Positions 1 through 9,833 of a stretch of 64,000 nucleotides of DNA are shown here, in pieces (within the stretch, counting starts at the first letter, position 1; each line of letters starts with the position of its first letter). The stretch comes from an uncultured Luminiphilus sp. (lineage in GTDB: Bacteria; Pseudomonadota; Gammaproteobacteria; Pseudomonadales; Halieaceae). The translations under genes were made by a program, and so were the position numbers. The stretch is from assembly GCA_943787485.1 (NCBI GenBank), contig CALSMP010000017.1, forward strand, positions 44,739-108,738, written 5' to 3'. The notes under the pieces are model-generated. The model was not told the DNA's origin. It searched no databases and saw nothing but the letters and a program-made list of their open reading frames with translations.

Positions 1-2
1 AA

Positions 3-2267
3 ATGATGCTGAGCCTAACGTGCGCACAACCAAGTAAGTGCGCGCTCTGGATATCTCTTGCCTTTGCTGCCTTATTAACCGCTTGCGATAACGTCGAAGA
101 CCGTCAAATAAACAGCGTTGACGACGTCGCAACAGCACGTATTGGTGTTACTTCGGGGTCAACTACGGCGCAACTGGCGTATGAGCGATTCCCCAACGCC
201 ACGATCAGTGAATTCGCTGATTATGCAGACATCATCGGCGCGTTGAAGGCGAATCATATCGACGCGACAGTTACCGTCACGGCAAATGCCAATCTGATTG
301 TCCAAAAGAATCGGGATTTAAAAGTCATCGAGACCACATTGCGTGAAGAGCCGACCTGCGCCGCTGTGGCAAAGGGAAACACAAAGCTCTTAAATCAACT
401 AAACGCCATCATCGACGACATCCGCGCGGATGGAACGCTGGCAGACATGAGCCGACGCTGGTTTAAAAAAGAACCCGGACCTTATGAGCACCACGACTAT
501 CGAGTGCCCGCCGAGGGTGATGTTCTGAAAGTGGGTGTTAGTGCGACGCGCGAGCCGATGTCTTTTGTCGACGCAGAGGGGCGCGTTACGGGACATGATG
601 GCGAGCTCGCCCGTCTATTTGCAGAGCGACTCAACCGGCCAATCGAGTTTGTAAACTCGCGCTGGGACGCCCTGATCCCCGCACTCGAATCAGGGAAGGT
701 CGACATTATTGTCACTGGCATGAGCTATACCGACGAACGCGCGAAGCGTATCGACTTTACCGACACCTACTACACAAACCGCCTCGTGTTGCTTGTTCGC
801 AACGGAACAGCAATAAATTCCACGTCAGGCAAGCAACTGAGTGAAACAGATCAGCTCGCTAACGAATCCATTGCGATTTTGCAGGGCTCGGCCTTTGATG
901 TGTTCGCGCAAGAAGTCTATCCAGATGCGGACCTGCAATTTTACAACACCATCGCTGACATGCTAGCAGCGGTAGAGAAGGGCAAGGCAACGGCGGGGTT
1001 CTCGGATTTTGATTTACTGCACCAGGCGCTAAAGGCAAATCCGCAGCTCGCTATTTTGGGCGATCCCATATTCACCTCTCAGGTGGCAGCCGCATTCAAC
1101 AAAGAAAATCAGCGGCACCGGGACTTGTTTAATGAGTTTTTAGCTTCGCTACGTGCTGATGGCACTCTCGCCGACATGGAACAGCGCTGGTTCATCGATG
1201 GAAATTTCGAGATGCCGGACTTCGAGTTCGACCCCAATGCGCCTACATTTACTATCGGCAACGCGATTATAGGCCTCCCTCAAGTCGCGCAGATCGAGGG
1301 TGAGATCGCCGGTTTCGATGTGGAGCTAGCACTTCGCTTCGGGCAGTACACTGGACAGAACATCCGGTTTGTCACCGTTGACTGGGCGGCGCTAATCCCT
1401 GCGCTAATTGGGGGTAAAGTCGACAGTATTGTGTCTTCCATGTTTGTAACACCTGAGCGGCGCGAGCGGGTGAACTTCTCTGATTCCTACCATACGGTTG
1501 ATAGTTATGCGTTTGTCCTGAAAAAGAATCTAGCCGGCGCTGCCAGTAGCGTTGCCAATGAGCCGACGACTGGATTCTGGGAATCTAGTAAGCAAAGTTT
1601 TTATGACAACATTATTCGTGAAGACCGCTATTTACTGTTGTGGGACGGGCTCATCGTCACCATCATTATTTCTCTACTCTCGGCGTTCTTCGGCACGCTG
1701 TTAGGCGGATTAATTTGCATGATGCGCATGTCACAAAACGGTTTTTTGCAAATGCCTGCGAGGATTTACATCGAGGTAATGCGGGGCACGCCTGTGCTGG
1801 TACTTTTGATGCTGATTTTCTACGTCCTGTTTGCGTCAATAGATATTGATCCTGTATTGGTCGCCGTGTTTGCCTTCGGGCTCCACTTTGCTGCATACAT
1901 CGCCGAAATTTTCCGCGCTGGAGTGAGGAGCATTGATGATGGGCAGACCGAGGCTGGTATCGCAATGGGGTTCAGCAGAGTACAAACCTTCATTTACATC
2001 ATCATGCCGCAAACGGTGCAGAGGATAATGCCGGTTTACAAAGGCGAATTTATTTCACTGGTGAAGATGACGTCGATCGTCGGATACGTGGCGGTTCAAG
2101 ACCTCACAAAGGCCTCCGATATCATTCGTAGCCGCACATTTGATGCGTTTTTCCCGCTTATCATGGTAGCCATTCTTTATTTCATTTTGGCCTGGGTACT
2201 TACCAGAGCTCTCGAATACATCGAACAGCGCACGGACCCTGAACTCCGAAGGGGTAAAAAGTCATGA
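3..2267 (+). CDS. Polar amino-acid ABC transporter: substrate-binding domains fused to permease
   Basis: Fusion of solute-binding protein and membrane permease for a polar amino-acid type ABC importer. The start has a lipoprotein-like signal ending in LTAC (Cys about residue 28). Residues about 40-155 look like the second half of an SBP_bac_3 domain, about 165-400 are a full SBP_bac_3 domain, and about 410-515 are only a first half of a third. Residues about 545-754 are a HisM/GlnP-type permease with several membrane segments and the EAA loop ([18 protein letters not shown]). The half domains are seen directly; how they assemble is unknown. The stop overlaps the ATPase start by 4 bp (ATGA), so the two are co-translated. 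The true start could lie left of the window, but the signal peptide supports this one. Substrate unknown. Confidence 0.85.
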   Translation: MMLSLTCAQPSKCALWISLAFAALLTACDNVEDRQINSVDDVATARIGVTSGSTTAQLAYERFPNATISEFADYADIIGALKANHIDATVTVTANANLIVQKNRDLKVIETTLREEPTCAAVAKGNTKLLNQLNAIIDDIRADGTLADMSRRWFKKEPGPYEHHDYRVPAEGDVLKVGVSATREPMSFVDAEGRVTGHDGELARLFAERLNRPIEFVNSRWDALIPALESGKVDIIVTGMSYTDERAKRIDFTDTYYTNRLVLLVRNGTAINSTSGKQLSETDQLANESIAILQGSAFDVFAQEVYPDADLQFYNTIADMLAAVEKGKATAGFSDFDLLHQALKANPQLAILGDPIFTSQVAAAFNKENQRHRDLFNEFLASLRADGTLADMEQRWFIDGNFEMPDFEFDPNAPTFTIGNAIIGLPQVAQIEGEIAGFDVELALRFGQYTGQNIRFVTVDWAALIPALIGGKVDSIVSSMFVTPERRERVNFSDSYHTVDSYAFVLKKNLAGAASSVANEPTTGFWESSKQSFYDNIIREDRYLLLWDGLIVTIIISLLSAFFGTLLGGLICMMRMSQNGFLQMPARIYIEVMRGTPVLVLLMLIFYVLFASIDIDPVLVAVFAFGLHFAAYIAEIFRAGVRSIDDGQTEAGIAMGFSRVQTFIYIIMPQTVQRIMPVYKGEFISLVKMTSIVGYVAVQDLTKASDIIRSRTFDAFFPLIMVAILYFILAWVLTRALEYIEQRTDPELRRGKKS

Positions 2268-3385
2268 TTAGTGTCATGGGGTTGACCAAGGACTTTGGCT
2301 CACTGTCTGTTTTAAGGGGAGTCGATGCGGAGATTACCAAGGGTGAGGTCGTATCGATTATAGGACCCTCAGGCTGTGGTAAGAGCACCTTTTTACGCTG
2401 CATCAACCGTTTAGAAACGCCGACATCTGGGACAATTTGGGTTGATGGCGTTGATCTGATGGATCCAACAGTCAACCTTCCCAAAGTACGCCAACACATG
2501 AATATGGTGTTCCAAGGCTTTAATTTATACGAACATTTGACGGTATTGGAGAACCTCACCCTAGCTCCCATCAAGCTTGCGGGTATGTCACAGGCGGACG
2601 CGGAAGAGCGTGCGCGCGAACTGCTTCACCAAGTGGGTCTTGCAGAACGTGAGGATCATTTTCCAAAGGAGCTTTCAGGCGGGCAAAAGCAGCGAGTTGC
2701 CATTGCTCGTTGCCTGGCGATGGACCCTGACGTGGTTTTGTTGGATGAGCCAACCTCGGCGCTTGACCCAACGATGGTGACCGAGGTGCTTGCTGTTATT
2801 CGGAATCTTGCGAAACAAGGCTTGACGATGCTAATCGTGACCCACGAGATGGATTTTGCACGCGAAGTGTCAAATCGAGTCTTTTTTATGAAGGACGGTG
2901 TCATTCATGAACAAGGCCCTCCAAGCCAAATTTTTGATGCGCCCAAGCTAGAAGAGACGCGTGCCTTTACGCAGCGCGTAAGAAGCCTCGAACTCAATCT
3001 GGATAGTCTTGCAATCGATCTATACGGCATGCAGGGCCAGGTTGTCCGTTTCTGTGAGAAACACCTTCTCACCAAGAACATCCAGTTCAATTTGACTGTG
3101 ATCTTGGAGGAGGTTTATCAGTTATTAAAACCCGCAATAGCCGACGGTCACAAGTTTTCGGTCAGCATTCAATACTCCGAAAAGCAGCGGGCTACACAGT
3201 TTGTACTGACGATGCCCATAGGCTACGAAGGTGTAATGCAGGAGTTTGTCCATGAGCGCGAAGCTTATGAGGCAAAAGATCTTGGGACTCAATTGATAAG
3301 CGGTATGACCTCCGCCGTGGCCCTCGAAGAAGGCGCTTTGACGACACGTCTGGTCCTCGAGATTGCAGATAGGACGGCAAGTTGA
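2264..3385 (+). CDS. ABC transporter ATPase (GlnQ/HisP type) with degenerate GHKL-like C-terminal domain
   Basis: ATPase partner of the preceding fused permease. Residues 1-240 form a standard amino-acid ABC ATPase: Walker [10 protein letters not shown], signature [12 protein letters not shown], Walker [14 protein letters not shown] and the switch His in IVTHEMDF. Family members usually end near residue 240-250; this one continues to 373. The extra 125 residues have an N-box-like helix ([12 protein letters not shown]), beta strands, then [15 protein letters not shown] and a final strand TTRLVLEI, the layout of an RsbW-type HATPase. The N-box Asn and the DxGxG motif are missing, so ATP binding by this part is doubtful. 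A regulatory or docking role is inference. The permease at 17977-19722 has a similar tail. Confidence 0.88.
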   Translation: MISVMGLTKDFGSLSVLRGVDAEITKGEVVSIIGPSGCGKSTFLRCINRLETPTSGTIWVDGVDLMDPTVNLPKVRQHMNMVFQGFNLYEHLTVLENLTLAPIKLAGMSQADAEERARELLHQVGLAEREDHFPKELSGGQKQRVAIARCLAMDPDVVLLDEPTSALDPTMVTEVLAVIRNLAKQGLTMLIVTHEMDFAREVSNRVFFMKDGVIHEQGPPSQIFDAPKLEETRAFTQRVRSLELNLDSLAIDLYGMQGQVVRFCEKHLLTKNIQFNLTVILEEVYQLLKPAIADGHKFSVSIQYSEKQRATQFVLTMPIGYEGVMQEFVHEREAYEAKDLGTQLISGMTSAVALEEGALTTRLVLEIADRTAS

Positions 3386-3456
3386 ACGCCAGACGACGAC
3401 TGGGAATGGTCGCTCGCTGCCGCATGCTAGGGATTATCGCCTATTAGGGCAGCCTA

Positions 3457-3964
3457 TTAATATTGCCTAAGGATGAGAGTGTCGCCGCGCTGAGTAAACT
3501 CAATGTGCTTCAAGGAACTCATTCCTAATAAACTCTCTTTACCAAGCAATCCGGGCGCAATCGTCGCGTCAACATTACCCACGGACACTCTACCGACACT
3601 TACGCTGTTACGCCTTGTTAGCTAGGATTTGGCTGTTCCGTTTGCGGTTCGAGTGGCAATAGGTCTGCCACGCTTCAGATCCAGTGTTCTGGCGACAGGT
3701 GCTGGCATGGCAACGCCCGTGGCACCGGTATCGAGCAAGAAAGTGACGGATTTGTTGTTGATGGTGCCTGACGTAACGTAATGCCCCAGCTTATTTCGCT
3801 GAAGTCGAACTTCCGCAATATCTGCGGATGTGCAGTGTTTCGATATACCGATTAGGCTTGTGTTGCGCCTCGAGCCGATCTCCGAAGAAAAGTACGCCCA
3901 AGGCCATGAAACTTAGCTAGGCGAGTGCCTGCAGTACAAAACCCACGCGTCGACTTTGCTGCAC
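3457..3964 (-). pseudogene. Retropepsin-like aspartyl protease (TIGR02281 type), decayed
   Basis: Conceptual translation on the minus strand gives the hallmarks of the periplasmic clan AA aspartic protease family: a hydrophobic N-terminal anchor ending LFFGDRLEAQ, then GHYVTSGTINNKSVTFLLDTGA with the catalytic DTGAT, and a C-terminal LLGMSSLKHIEFTQRGDTL block ending at TAA 3457-3459. The reading is broken three times: TAG at 3917-3919 in the membrane anchor, a frame change near 3840-3850, and an in-frame TAG at 3622-3624 between the catalytic loop and the C-terminal half. A GTG at 3962-3964 just after GGAGGT is the likely ancestral start. Several independent lesions argue for a true pseudogene rather than one sequencing error. 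Confidence 0.7.
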
Positions 3965-4430
3965 ACCACCTCCCAAACTGTATTATTTTGGGTAGCTTAC
4001 CAAGGAGTAACTTATGAAATAAATCTGTGCAGGTACCTTGCAGCGCTTGAGTTTGCGAATGGACTACTCGGGGCGTTCCTCGCACTAAGAATGTTGGTCC
4101 GGTCTGGTCGGCAGATATTTGCCAAGTCAGATATGGTCTCTGGTTATTGAAGAGTCGACAATTCGAAAAGCGATCCATAGGCTACCGCTATACGAACATG
4201 AAGCCTCCCTAACACGGTGGCATTTTGGGTAGTGTTTCACGGCACTGTTAAGTATTGAAGGAGGCCACTTTATGCGTACCGCATTGCCAAAATCGATGTC
4301 GACGATTCCATCGTCTAAAAGTGCTGACCCTACTTCTTTTGTGTAAGCATTTGCGATTTCAGGGACAACGGGTGTGCCCAAGCTTGTTCGGCACAGTAAC
4401 TCTATTATTAGCTAACAGCGACTCTGAAGG
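3965..4430. other. Gene-poor stretch, no recognisable gene
   Basis: About 470 bp between the protease pseudogene and the next gene. Short open frames exist on both strands (for example minus 4127-4381) but none resembles a known family or has a convincing ribosome site. A 12-mer ATTTTGGGTAGY occurs at about 3986 and again at about 4222, each followed by a purine-rich GGAG stretch. This could be the trace of a small duplication. Nothing functional is claimed. Confidence 0.4.
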
Positions 4431-5516
4431 TTATGGCAGAAATGTCTTGGTTACCCCCGAAGAACCGGCCGCTAGCCAGACAACATCGCCATCCACCCAA
4501 AGATCGCCTACGCGACCTGGCACATCGTTGAGCTCGCGATGCGCTTCAACGCTCAAACCCGCCTCTCCTAGACTTAGTCGCGTCAATTGGAAGTGTTTAC
4601 CGGCATCACCAGCCACCAATACCTGATCGCCAAAAACAGTAATTGCAGTGAGTGGGTAACCAACATCAATGACTTTTTCTAAAACCGCACTCTCGTTGCT
4701 CAAGGCAATGATGGCGAGACCACCGCCGTGAGCAACCAGTAGGCGATCGTTAATAAGCGCAGATTGAATGGGAAAGTTTGCAGGGCGGTGCCCACCGCGT
4801 GTGAATCCCGCTTCTGAGAGCGCAATGTAGGAAAGGTCAGTAATCGAAGCACCACCTTCTCTGATTTCTGCCCAGATGACACCGAAATCAGGGCCACTAA
4901 TGTGCGCTGAAATCACCGCATTTTCACCATCAGGCGTAAGCAATATGTCAGGTTGACCGCGTCCAAAATCGGGACGTGAGCGCGCATCAGAGATGATCCC
5001 CTGAGAATCATAGTCGAACCACGCCATGGGCTTTGTGCCGCCAGAAACGGCCATCACACCCTTCGCTGCAGACACCCCAGAAAATGGCCCAACCTCGACC
5101 GGTTGCGCCGGACCTGTTAACCCCCAGTCTTTAGCAGGGTCGAGGACAGCAACTGCGCCCGGCGCACGCGCATCAAGCACAAACACTAGATCATCGGCAA
5201 CGAATACGTCATCAATCGACTGAAGTCCCTCCGGTGGGGCTAGAACCACCATCGCGCCTGTTCTACGCTGAATACGCTGAAGCCCCTGTTCGCTTGCGGC
5301 AGCGAGCACCTCGTCCTCGTAATTTGCTAGGTTTAGTACATCAGTCGGGCCTGCGTCTTTGTAGATCAGAAAACCTATACCCAGCTCTATCCAGCCTCCG
5401 GCCATGGCCCCCATTGCAAAGAGCGCTGACGAAAGGCTCACGACGAATACGGCCAAACCGGAGCGAAACCCCCTATCTCGTCTGATTTCTATTTTTGGAA
5501 TGTGTGACGTGTGCAT
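4431..5516 (-). CDS. Membrane-anchored beta-propeller-like hypothetical protein
   Basis: 361 residues. One N-terminal membrane segment (about 18-40, SGLAVFVVSLSSALFAMGA) follows a short basic cytoplasmic start, so the body should be periplasmic. The rest is a run of beta-strand repeats of WD40/YVTN style, such as DDVFVADDLVFVLDARAPG, GVMAVSGG, DILLTPDGENAVI and DQVLVAGDAG, with no catalytic motif I recognise. It stands alone on the minus strand, with a pseudogene downstream and a divergent beta-propeller lipoprotein at 6051 upstream. A binding or scaffold role is possible, but no function can be assigned. Confidence 0.7.
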   Translation of the reverse strand: MHTSHIPKIEIRRDRGFRSGLAVFVVSLSSALFAMGAMAGGWIELGIGFLIYKDAGPTDVLNLANYEDEVLAAASEQGLQRIQRRTGAMVVLAPPEGLQSIDDVFVADDLVFVLDARAPGAVAVLDPAKDWGLTGPAQPVEVGPFSGVSAAKGVMAVSGGTKPMAWFDYDSQGIISDARSRPDFGRGQPDILLTPDGENAVISAHISGPDFGVIWAEIREGGASITDLSYIALSEAGFTRGGHRPANFPIQSALINDRLLVAHGGGLAIIALSNESAVLEKVIDVGYPLTAITVFGDQVLVAGDAGKHFQLTRLSLGEAGLSVEAHRELNDVPGRVGDLWVDGDVVWLAAGSSGVTKTFLP

Positions 5517-6050
5517 CGAATTACCTCGACCGCTTCTGTAATGTTGATCTACATTCGCTGCACCAAAAAAGTTTGGGGCATCTCAGTCGCACAACTTGGA
5601 GCCTAAGACCAGCACTCGCTGCTGCACAATGATCTACTCGCAACCTAAGCCGCCTTCATGAAACATTCAATACTCGTGGCGCGCCCGACTGTCGCCTTTT
5701 ATTGCCTGTACCTTATTCCCCGCGCGTTATCGTCCGTGCGTCAGAGTAAATCCAAGGCAATTTGAAGGCCGCTGAGCGCTTAGCATGAGCTGTCGCGCGC
5801 ACCCGTTCAGCATTGACTAGATAGGAATGGTATGTCAAACACCGCGAACAGGATTTTCGGGTCAATAGATGGAAACTTCGACAGGTCTGCAGGTCCGTTC
5901 AGCACAGTCAGCGAGTATGTCTACTCTCGATAGGTCGTTAATATGTCCTATACTTCAACGACAGTCTATAACCCGCCAGCACGAGAAAGTATGTAACTAC
6001 TCCCAAGGGACCACTACCCTACGCCAATTGAACTTTTAAGGATTGTACAG
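5517..6050. other. 534-bp divergent intergenic region containing repeat copy A
   Basis: Lies between divergent genes at 5516 (minus) and 6051 (plus), so it must hold both promoters. Apart from the 57-bp element at 5900-5956, no gene is recognisable. The minus frame around 5790-5910 can be read as a short coding-like stretch, but it has a stop and no convincing homology. Confidence 0.45.
5900..5956 (+). repeat. 57-bp direct repeat, copy A
   Basis: Matches 7601-7657 at all but about 8 of 57 positions, in the same orientation. The core ATGTCTACTCTCGATAGG (5917-5934) is identical in both copies. This copy ends 94 bp before the ATG at 6051; the other ends 68 bp before the ATG at 7726. The placement suggests a shared upstream regulatory element or a small duplicated sequence. 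Which of the two is not known. Confidence 0.75.
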
Positions 6051-7526
6051 ATGTATTTTTCAACGCTTTTCACACCCCTATCTTGGTCATTGGTTGCTGC
6101 TCTACTGATAGTAGGCTGCAGTTCTAGTAATTCACCGTCGGAGCCCCAAGACCCGAGCGACAACGATGAAACTACAGAAGAGCCAGCGAGAACAAAATTT
6201 TTGTATACACAAACCAACGATGCCCGAGGTAATCAAGTGATCGGATTCTCGGTTACCGACAATGGCGATCTCGTTGAGATGGGCGCGTATGAAACCGGCT
6301 CTGTGGGCGATGCTGACGAGGGTGACTTTGATAGCCAAAGTTCCGTGAGGGTTTACGAGGACTTTTTATTGGTCGCAAACCCGGGCGATACCAGCGGCGA
6401 GTCGGGCATTACCGACGGTAACAGTGCAATTACCGTTTTTTCCATTAGCGACAATGGCAGTCTTCAACGCGTAGATCAGAATGCTGAGATTGACGGCCTT
6501 CAGAATGCCGATAGTCACGGCGTCCGGGCTGTCAGTGTCGACTTTTATTCCGAAGGCGACGTCACCCGGGTCGCCGTCGCTAATCAAGGCACAAATCGCG
6601 TCTGTGTCAGCCCAGAAGCCAACGGCACCCTGGGCACCTGTAGTGATCAGTTCGGTAATACCTTAGGCGACCTACTCACTGACGAGTCACCCGCCGCCGA
6701 CATTCAGTTATTTTCATTGAGTGAAAGCGGTGTTCTTTCCCACGAATCCGAAATAGCTACGTTCGCAGCGAATCGCGGAGGTCCATCGCAGGTAGCATTC
6801 AGCCCTGATGGCACCCGTTTATCCGCAACGCTCCTAGGCATACCTCACCTTTCATTTCCCGCCGACCCCGCCAATCAGCAGCCGAGCCGGACCTATCTTT
6901 GGGATTTCGAGGGATCGGCCGGAACAGTCAGCAACGAACGCTTTTTCGAGCATCCAGGTATTGCTGGGAGCATTGGCTTCGGCTGGAGCCCCAATTCCGA
7001 CTTCCTTTATGTTTCGAGCGCCACACTCGACGCAGGTGCGCTAGAGGCCAATGTTGTCGCTCTGGACAGTAGCGACACAGATTCCGTATTTACGAGCGAT
7101 GGCAATTCGCTCTGGTCTGGCTCTGGCGCCGTGCCCACCGAGGTTCGACCGGCGGCCTGCTGGGTCTGGGTTAATGAGGCTGCCGATCGGGTATACACGG
7201 TTGGCTTTCTTACCAACACGATCTCAACCTTTGAGACTAACGGCGCTGATATGACGCATCTGCAAACTGTGTATCGTCAGGGCATTGACCTCGAGGACGC
7301 AAAAGACCTCGTTTTCTCAGCTGACGGGAAGTATGCCTACGTCATGGGTGCGTTTTTTAGCCACACGATTTCCATATTCGATGTGAACGCTGACGGAACC
7401 CTAGCAGAGCGAACAACATCACCTTTGGCGATCAGTGCATCGCGGATAAACGGCGCGCCACTAGACCCCAGTCAAGTCGCTTATCAAGGGCTTGATGCTT
7501 ATCCCTCAGTTTATGTTGGCTACTAA
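6051..7526 (+). CDS. Lactonase-like beta-propeller lipoprotein
   Basis: 491 residues. The signal peptide ends in a lipobox (LLIVGC, Cys about residue 23) followed by a Ser/Pro/Asp/Glu-rich linker, so it is probably a membrane-anchored lipoprotein. The body has repeated blades typical of the 6-phosphogluconolactonase/YVTN superfamily: FSVTDNGDLVEMG, FSISDNGSLQRVD, QVAFSPDGTRL, FGWSPNSDFLYV, LVFSADGKYAYVMG and FDVNADGTLAE. The family includes lactonases and surface-binding proteins, and catalytic residues cannot be assigned here. Start is the ATG after AAGGATTGTACAG. Monocistronic, with the 57-bp repeat about 95 bp upstream. Confidence 0.82.
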   Translation: MYFSTLFTPLSWSLVAALLIVGCSSSNSPSEPQDPSDNDETTEEPARTKFLYTQTNDARGNQVIGFSVTDNGDLVEMGAYETGSVGDADEGDFDSQSSVRVYEDFLLVANPGDTSGESGITDGNSAITVFSISDNGSLQRVDQNAEIDGLQNADSHGVRAVSVDFYSEGDVTRVAVANQGTNRVCVSPEANGTLGTCSDQFGNTLGDLLTDESPAADIQLFSLSESGVLSHESEIATFAANRGGPSQVAFSPDGTRLSATLLGIPHLSFPADPANQQPSRTYLWDFEGSAGTVSNERFFEHPGIAGSIGFGWSPNSDFLYVSSATLDAGALEANVVALDSSDTDSVFTSDGNSLWSGSGAVPTEVRPAACWVWVNEAADRVYTVGFLTNTISTFETNGADMTHLQTVYRQGIDLEDAKDLVFSADGKYAYVMGAFFSHTISIFDVNADGTLAERTTSPLAISASRINGAPLDPSQVAYQGLDAYPSVYVGY

Positions 7527-7600
7527 GCAAACGCATGACATGAGCAGAGCGGGCCTTATGAGGGTACTCAGAATCAATTCATCCCACTAACGTTGAATCG

Positions 7601-7657
7601 CAGCACAATCAGCGAGGATGTCTACTCTCGATAGGCCGTTTATCTGTCCTATGCTCC
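7601..7657 (+). repeat. 57-bp direct repeat, copy B
   Basis: Second copy of the element at 5900-5956, same orientation, with the exact 18-base core at 7618-7635. It lies between the stop of the propeller lipoprotein and the ATG at 7726. Read on the minus strand it encodes the end of an open frame (SIGQINGLSRVDILADCA), and copy A encodes a near-identical peptide. A coding origin on that strand therefore remains possible. Confidence 0.75.
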
Positions 7658-7725
7658 CATCAGGAGAAATGAAATAACAAGAGTGACCGGGTAAGGGAAC
7701 ACGCTCAACCGAAAGATAAGTTACC

Positions 7726-7980
7726 ATGATAAAACCGCACCGTCCCCAACTGCTTTTGTCAATCCTTATCGGCATGGGCTGCTGCGCGCCCGGTTTTGCG
7801 GACCCTAGGCCCGCCAGCGTGCGCGCCGGGCTGGGCGTCGCCACGTCGCAGAGTACCGCCTTTTCCGACACGGACTGTGAGGCAATCTTGCCGGTGTTAG
7901 TTGAACTGCAGCCAGCTAAATGTAACGGTGTCACTACCTCTTTGGGCTTCGAAAATAACAACGAATCTCTATGGCTCTAA
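7726..7980 (+). CDS. Small secreted hypothetical protein
   Basis: 84 residues. A clear signal peptide (LLLSILIGMGCCAPGFA-D, cleavage about residue 26) precedes a short mature part with two Cys (DTDCEAI, PAKCNG) that could form a disulfide. The end overlaps the start of the DUF2062 gene by 10 bp in another frame, which suggests translational coupling. Ribosome site weak (GAAAGATAAGTTACC). It competes with an overlapping minus-strand frame (7587-7961), but the signal peptide and the coupling favour this one. No homology recognised. Confidence 0.45.
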   Translation: MIKPHRPQLLLSILIGMGCCAPGFADPRPASVRAGLGVATSQSTAFSDTDCEAILPVLVELQPAKCNGVTTSLGFENNNESLWL

Positions 7981-8456
7981 AATTGCTTGAAGAAAAGGTA
8001 TTAAAACCGATTCGGGGCTTGCTCTCGCAAGGCGTCACGCCAAAAAAAATGTCTCAAGCGGCAGCCGCAGGGTTTGTGCTTGGTATGACCCCAATGCTTG
8101 GTGTCTCGACTCCTCTTGCGGTGGTGGTGGCGGGGGTATTCAAGCTCAATCAGGTCGCCATTCAGGTGGCAAACTATGCGGCTTATCCCGCTCAGATTGT
8201 CATGTTCGTACCTTTTATCCGTCTCGGTGAATGGGTATTTGGTCTAGAACCCGCAGCGATCAATCCGTCTGATATTACAATGATGTTCAGCAATGATTTT
8301 CAGGCTTCGGTGCAGCATTATGGCCAGTCGCTTCTTGCTGGATGGTTCTCCTGGTTAATAGCGGCAGTACCGTTAGCACTGGTTATCAGCTGGCCCGCAG
8401 AGAAGTTGCTCACAAAATATTTTGCTCAATCGGAGGTCCTGGACGAGGAGCCTTGA
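7971..8456 (+). CDS. DUF2062 family membrane protein
   Basis: 161 residues. It starts with an amphipathic segment and the family's QGVTPKKMSQAAAAGFVLGMTPMLG block (about 23-47), then KLNQVAIQVANYAAYPAQ and PFIRLGEWVFG, and a last membrane segment near residue 125-145 (LAGWFSWLIAAVPLALVISW). DUF2062 proteins are small inner-membrane proteins of unknown role, sometimes fused to glycosyltransferases. Here it stands alone, coupled to the small secreted protein upstream. Confidence 0.8.
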   Translation: MALKLLEEKVLKPIRGLLSQGVTPKKMSQAAAAGFVLGMTPMLGVSTPLAVVVAGVFKLNQVAIQVANYAAYPAQIVMFVPFIRLGEWVFGLEPAAINPSDITMMFSNDFQASVQHYGQSLLAGWFSWLIAAVPLALVISWPAEKLLTKYFAQSEVLDEEP

Positions 8457-8581
8457 TCTTTTGACAACCGAAAGGCGCTCAACCAAGGCTCCCAAACCCC
8501 TACAAGCGCCCTAGAAATTGGTTGAGCTGCTTACCGCTATAGTGTGGTCTAAGGCCGACTGCGGACCATTAAGATCCAACC

Positions 8582-8773
8582 ATGCTGGCGTTTCATAATG
8601 GAGCCTCAGTCGCCAGTCTTCAGAAAGGTTGGCTTCTGTTTTTGGATGGTGTTTACATCTATCGCGATAACCTACCACTCGATCGGCCCGATCCCAGGCT
8701 GGAACGCGTCGCCAAGGCCAACGGGTTCTCACTGCACGCCGGCGTGAGCTGCGAAGGACATCAATCAGGGTAA
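8582..8773 (+). pseudogene. IS91-family transposase fragment (internal part)
   Basis: Short frame with two blocks of the IS91/IS801 Y2-type transposase: LLFLDGVY (family: LHFHLLVLDGVY) and, joined after a deletion, GFSLHAGVSCEGHQ (family: FSLHAGVACEAHQR). The catalytic tyrosine region is absent, so it is a dead remnant. A second piece, the transposase C-terminus, lies at about 10028-10180, so both belong to one or two decayed copies around the GNAT gene. Confidence 0.6.
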
Positions 8774-8956
8774 CGCAGCTGACGCGTCGTCGGAGTAAGA
8801 GACCAGTGAATCATTGGGTGCCTAGTGCGGCCAATGTGATTGAACAGCAGCGCCGCGAATTGCCCATTAATGGCAGGTGAGCCCGCTTCCTTCGCTTCTA
8901 TCGCCTATTAAGGTAACTTGAGGTCTCTAATCTGAATAGCAGGGCATACAAAGATA

Positions 8957-9826
8957 ATGACATTAACATCGCTGCCTGACGGGCTAGAACTCGACTTAAT
9001 GACGGACGTTGAATTAGATACCCTACGCGACTGGGCTGTAGCCGAAGGTTGGAACCCAGGCATCTCTGATATGGCGATTGCACGAAAGTATGACCCCGAA
9101 GCCTTTATCGCGCTTCGCCGAGGAGATGAACTGCTAGGGGGCGGCTCTATTTTGAGCTATGAATCGGCCTGTGGATTTATGGGCTTATTCATCATGCGTG
9201 AAGACTTGCGGCAGCAAGGGTTAGGTAACCTGCTCTGGCAGCACCGACGGAACCGCCTCCAAGGAAGACTCAAAGAAGGGGCGCCGATTGGTATGGATGG
9301 CGTGCTGCACATGGTGCCCTATTACGGTCGTGGCGGTTTTGCCTACTTGTACGAAGACGTTCGTTTTCAAGGAACTGCATCGGGCGCGAAGAGCCGACAT
9401 TGTGCGCCGATGAGTGAAGCTGATTTTGATAAACTAATGGCCTTGGATATCACCTGCTTCCCTGGTGATCGCAGCCGGTTTTTGAAGCCATGGCTGTCTG
9501 CACCCGGCGTAAAAACAGCAGTTCTCAAAAGCAATGAGGGTCTACAAGCTTTTGGTGCATTGCGGCCCGCCGAGGAGGGGTACAAGTTTGGTCCTGTTTT
9601 AGCCTACTCTGCGACCGCTGCCGAGGAAGTCATATCTCACCTGATGTCAGCTGTAGGCGGCGAACAGATTCAGCTCGACATTCCCGAGATAAATGCCGCA
9701 GCTATGAAGATTGCGAGCTCATTTGACCTCACCGATGTGTTCCGATGCGCAAAAATGATTCTAGGTAAGCAGCCAGAGCTGCGCACAGATCGCGTCTTTG
9801 GTCTTACCTCCTTCGAATTCGGATGA
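8957..9826 (+). CDS. GNAT-family N-acetyltransferase with C-terminal Acetyltransf_18-like domain
   Basis: 289 residues. The N-terminal GNAT domain (about 8-130) has the acetyl-CoA loop in MREDLRQQGLGNLLWQHR (Q/R-x-x-G-x-G/A motif). Residues about 140-285 resemble the C-terminal domain of the YitH/HolE-like acetyltransferases (DFDKLMALDITCFPGDRSRFLKPWL, GALRPAEEGYKFGPV). Full length for that family, so it looks intact although transposase scraps lie on both sides. The stop (TGA 9824-9826) slightly precedes the remnant glycosylase frame. Substrate unknown. The IS91 flanks make capture as cargo possible, but this is not shown. Confidence 0.8.
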   Translation: MTLTSLPDGLELDLMTDVELDTLRDWAVAEGWNPGISDMAIARKYDPEAFIALRRGDELLGGGSILSYESACGFMGLFIMREDLRQQGLGNLLWQHRRNRLQGRLKEGAPIGMDGVLHMVPYYGRGGFAYLYEDVRFQGTASGAKSRHCAPMSEADFDKLMALDITCFPGDRSRFLKPWLSAPGVKTAVLKSNEGLQAFGALRPAEEGYKFGPVLAYSATAAEEVISHLMSAVGGEQIQLDIPEINAAAMKIASSFDLTDVFRCAKMILGKQPELRTDRVFGLTSFEFG

Positions 9827-9833
9827 ATGGTCG

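Noticed and set aside
7587..7961. 124-codon open frame on the minus strand
   Set aside because: No signal peptide or family match, and it overlaps a plus-strand gene with a clear signal peptide that is coupled to DUF2062.
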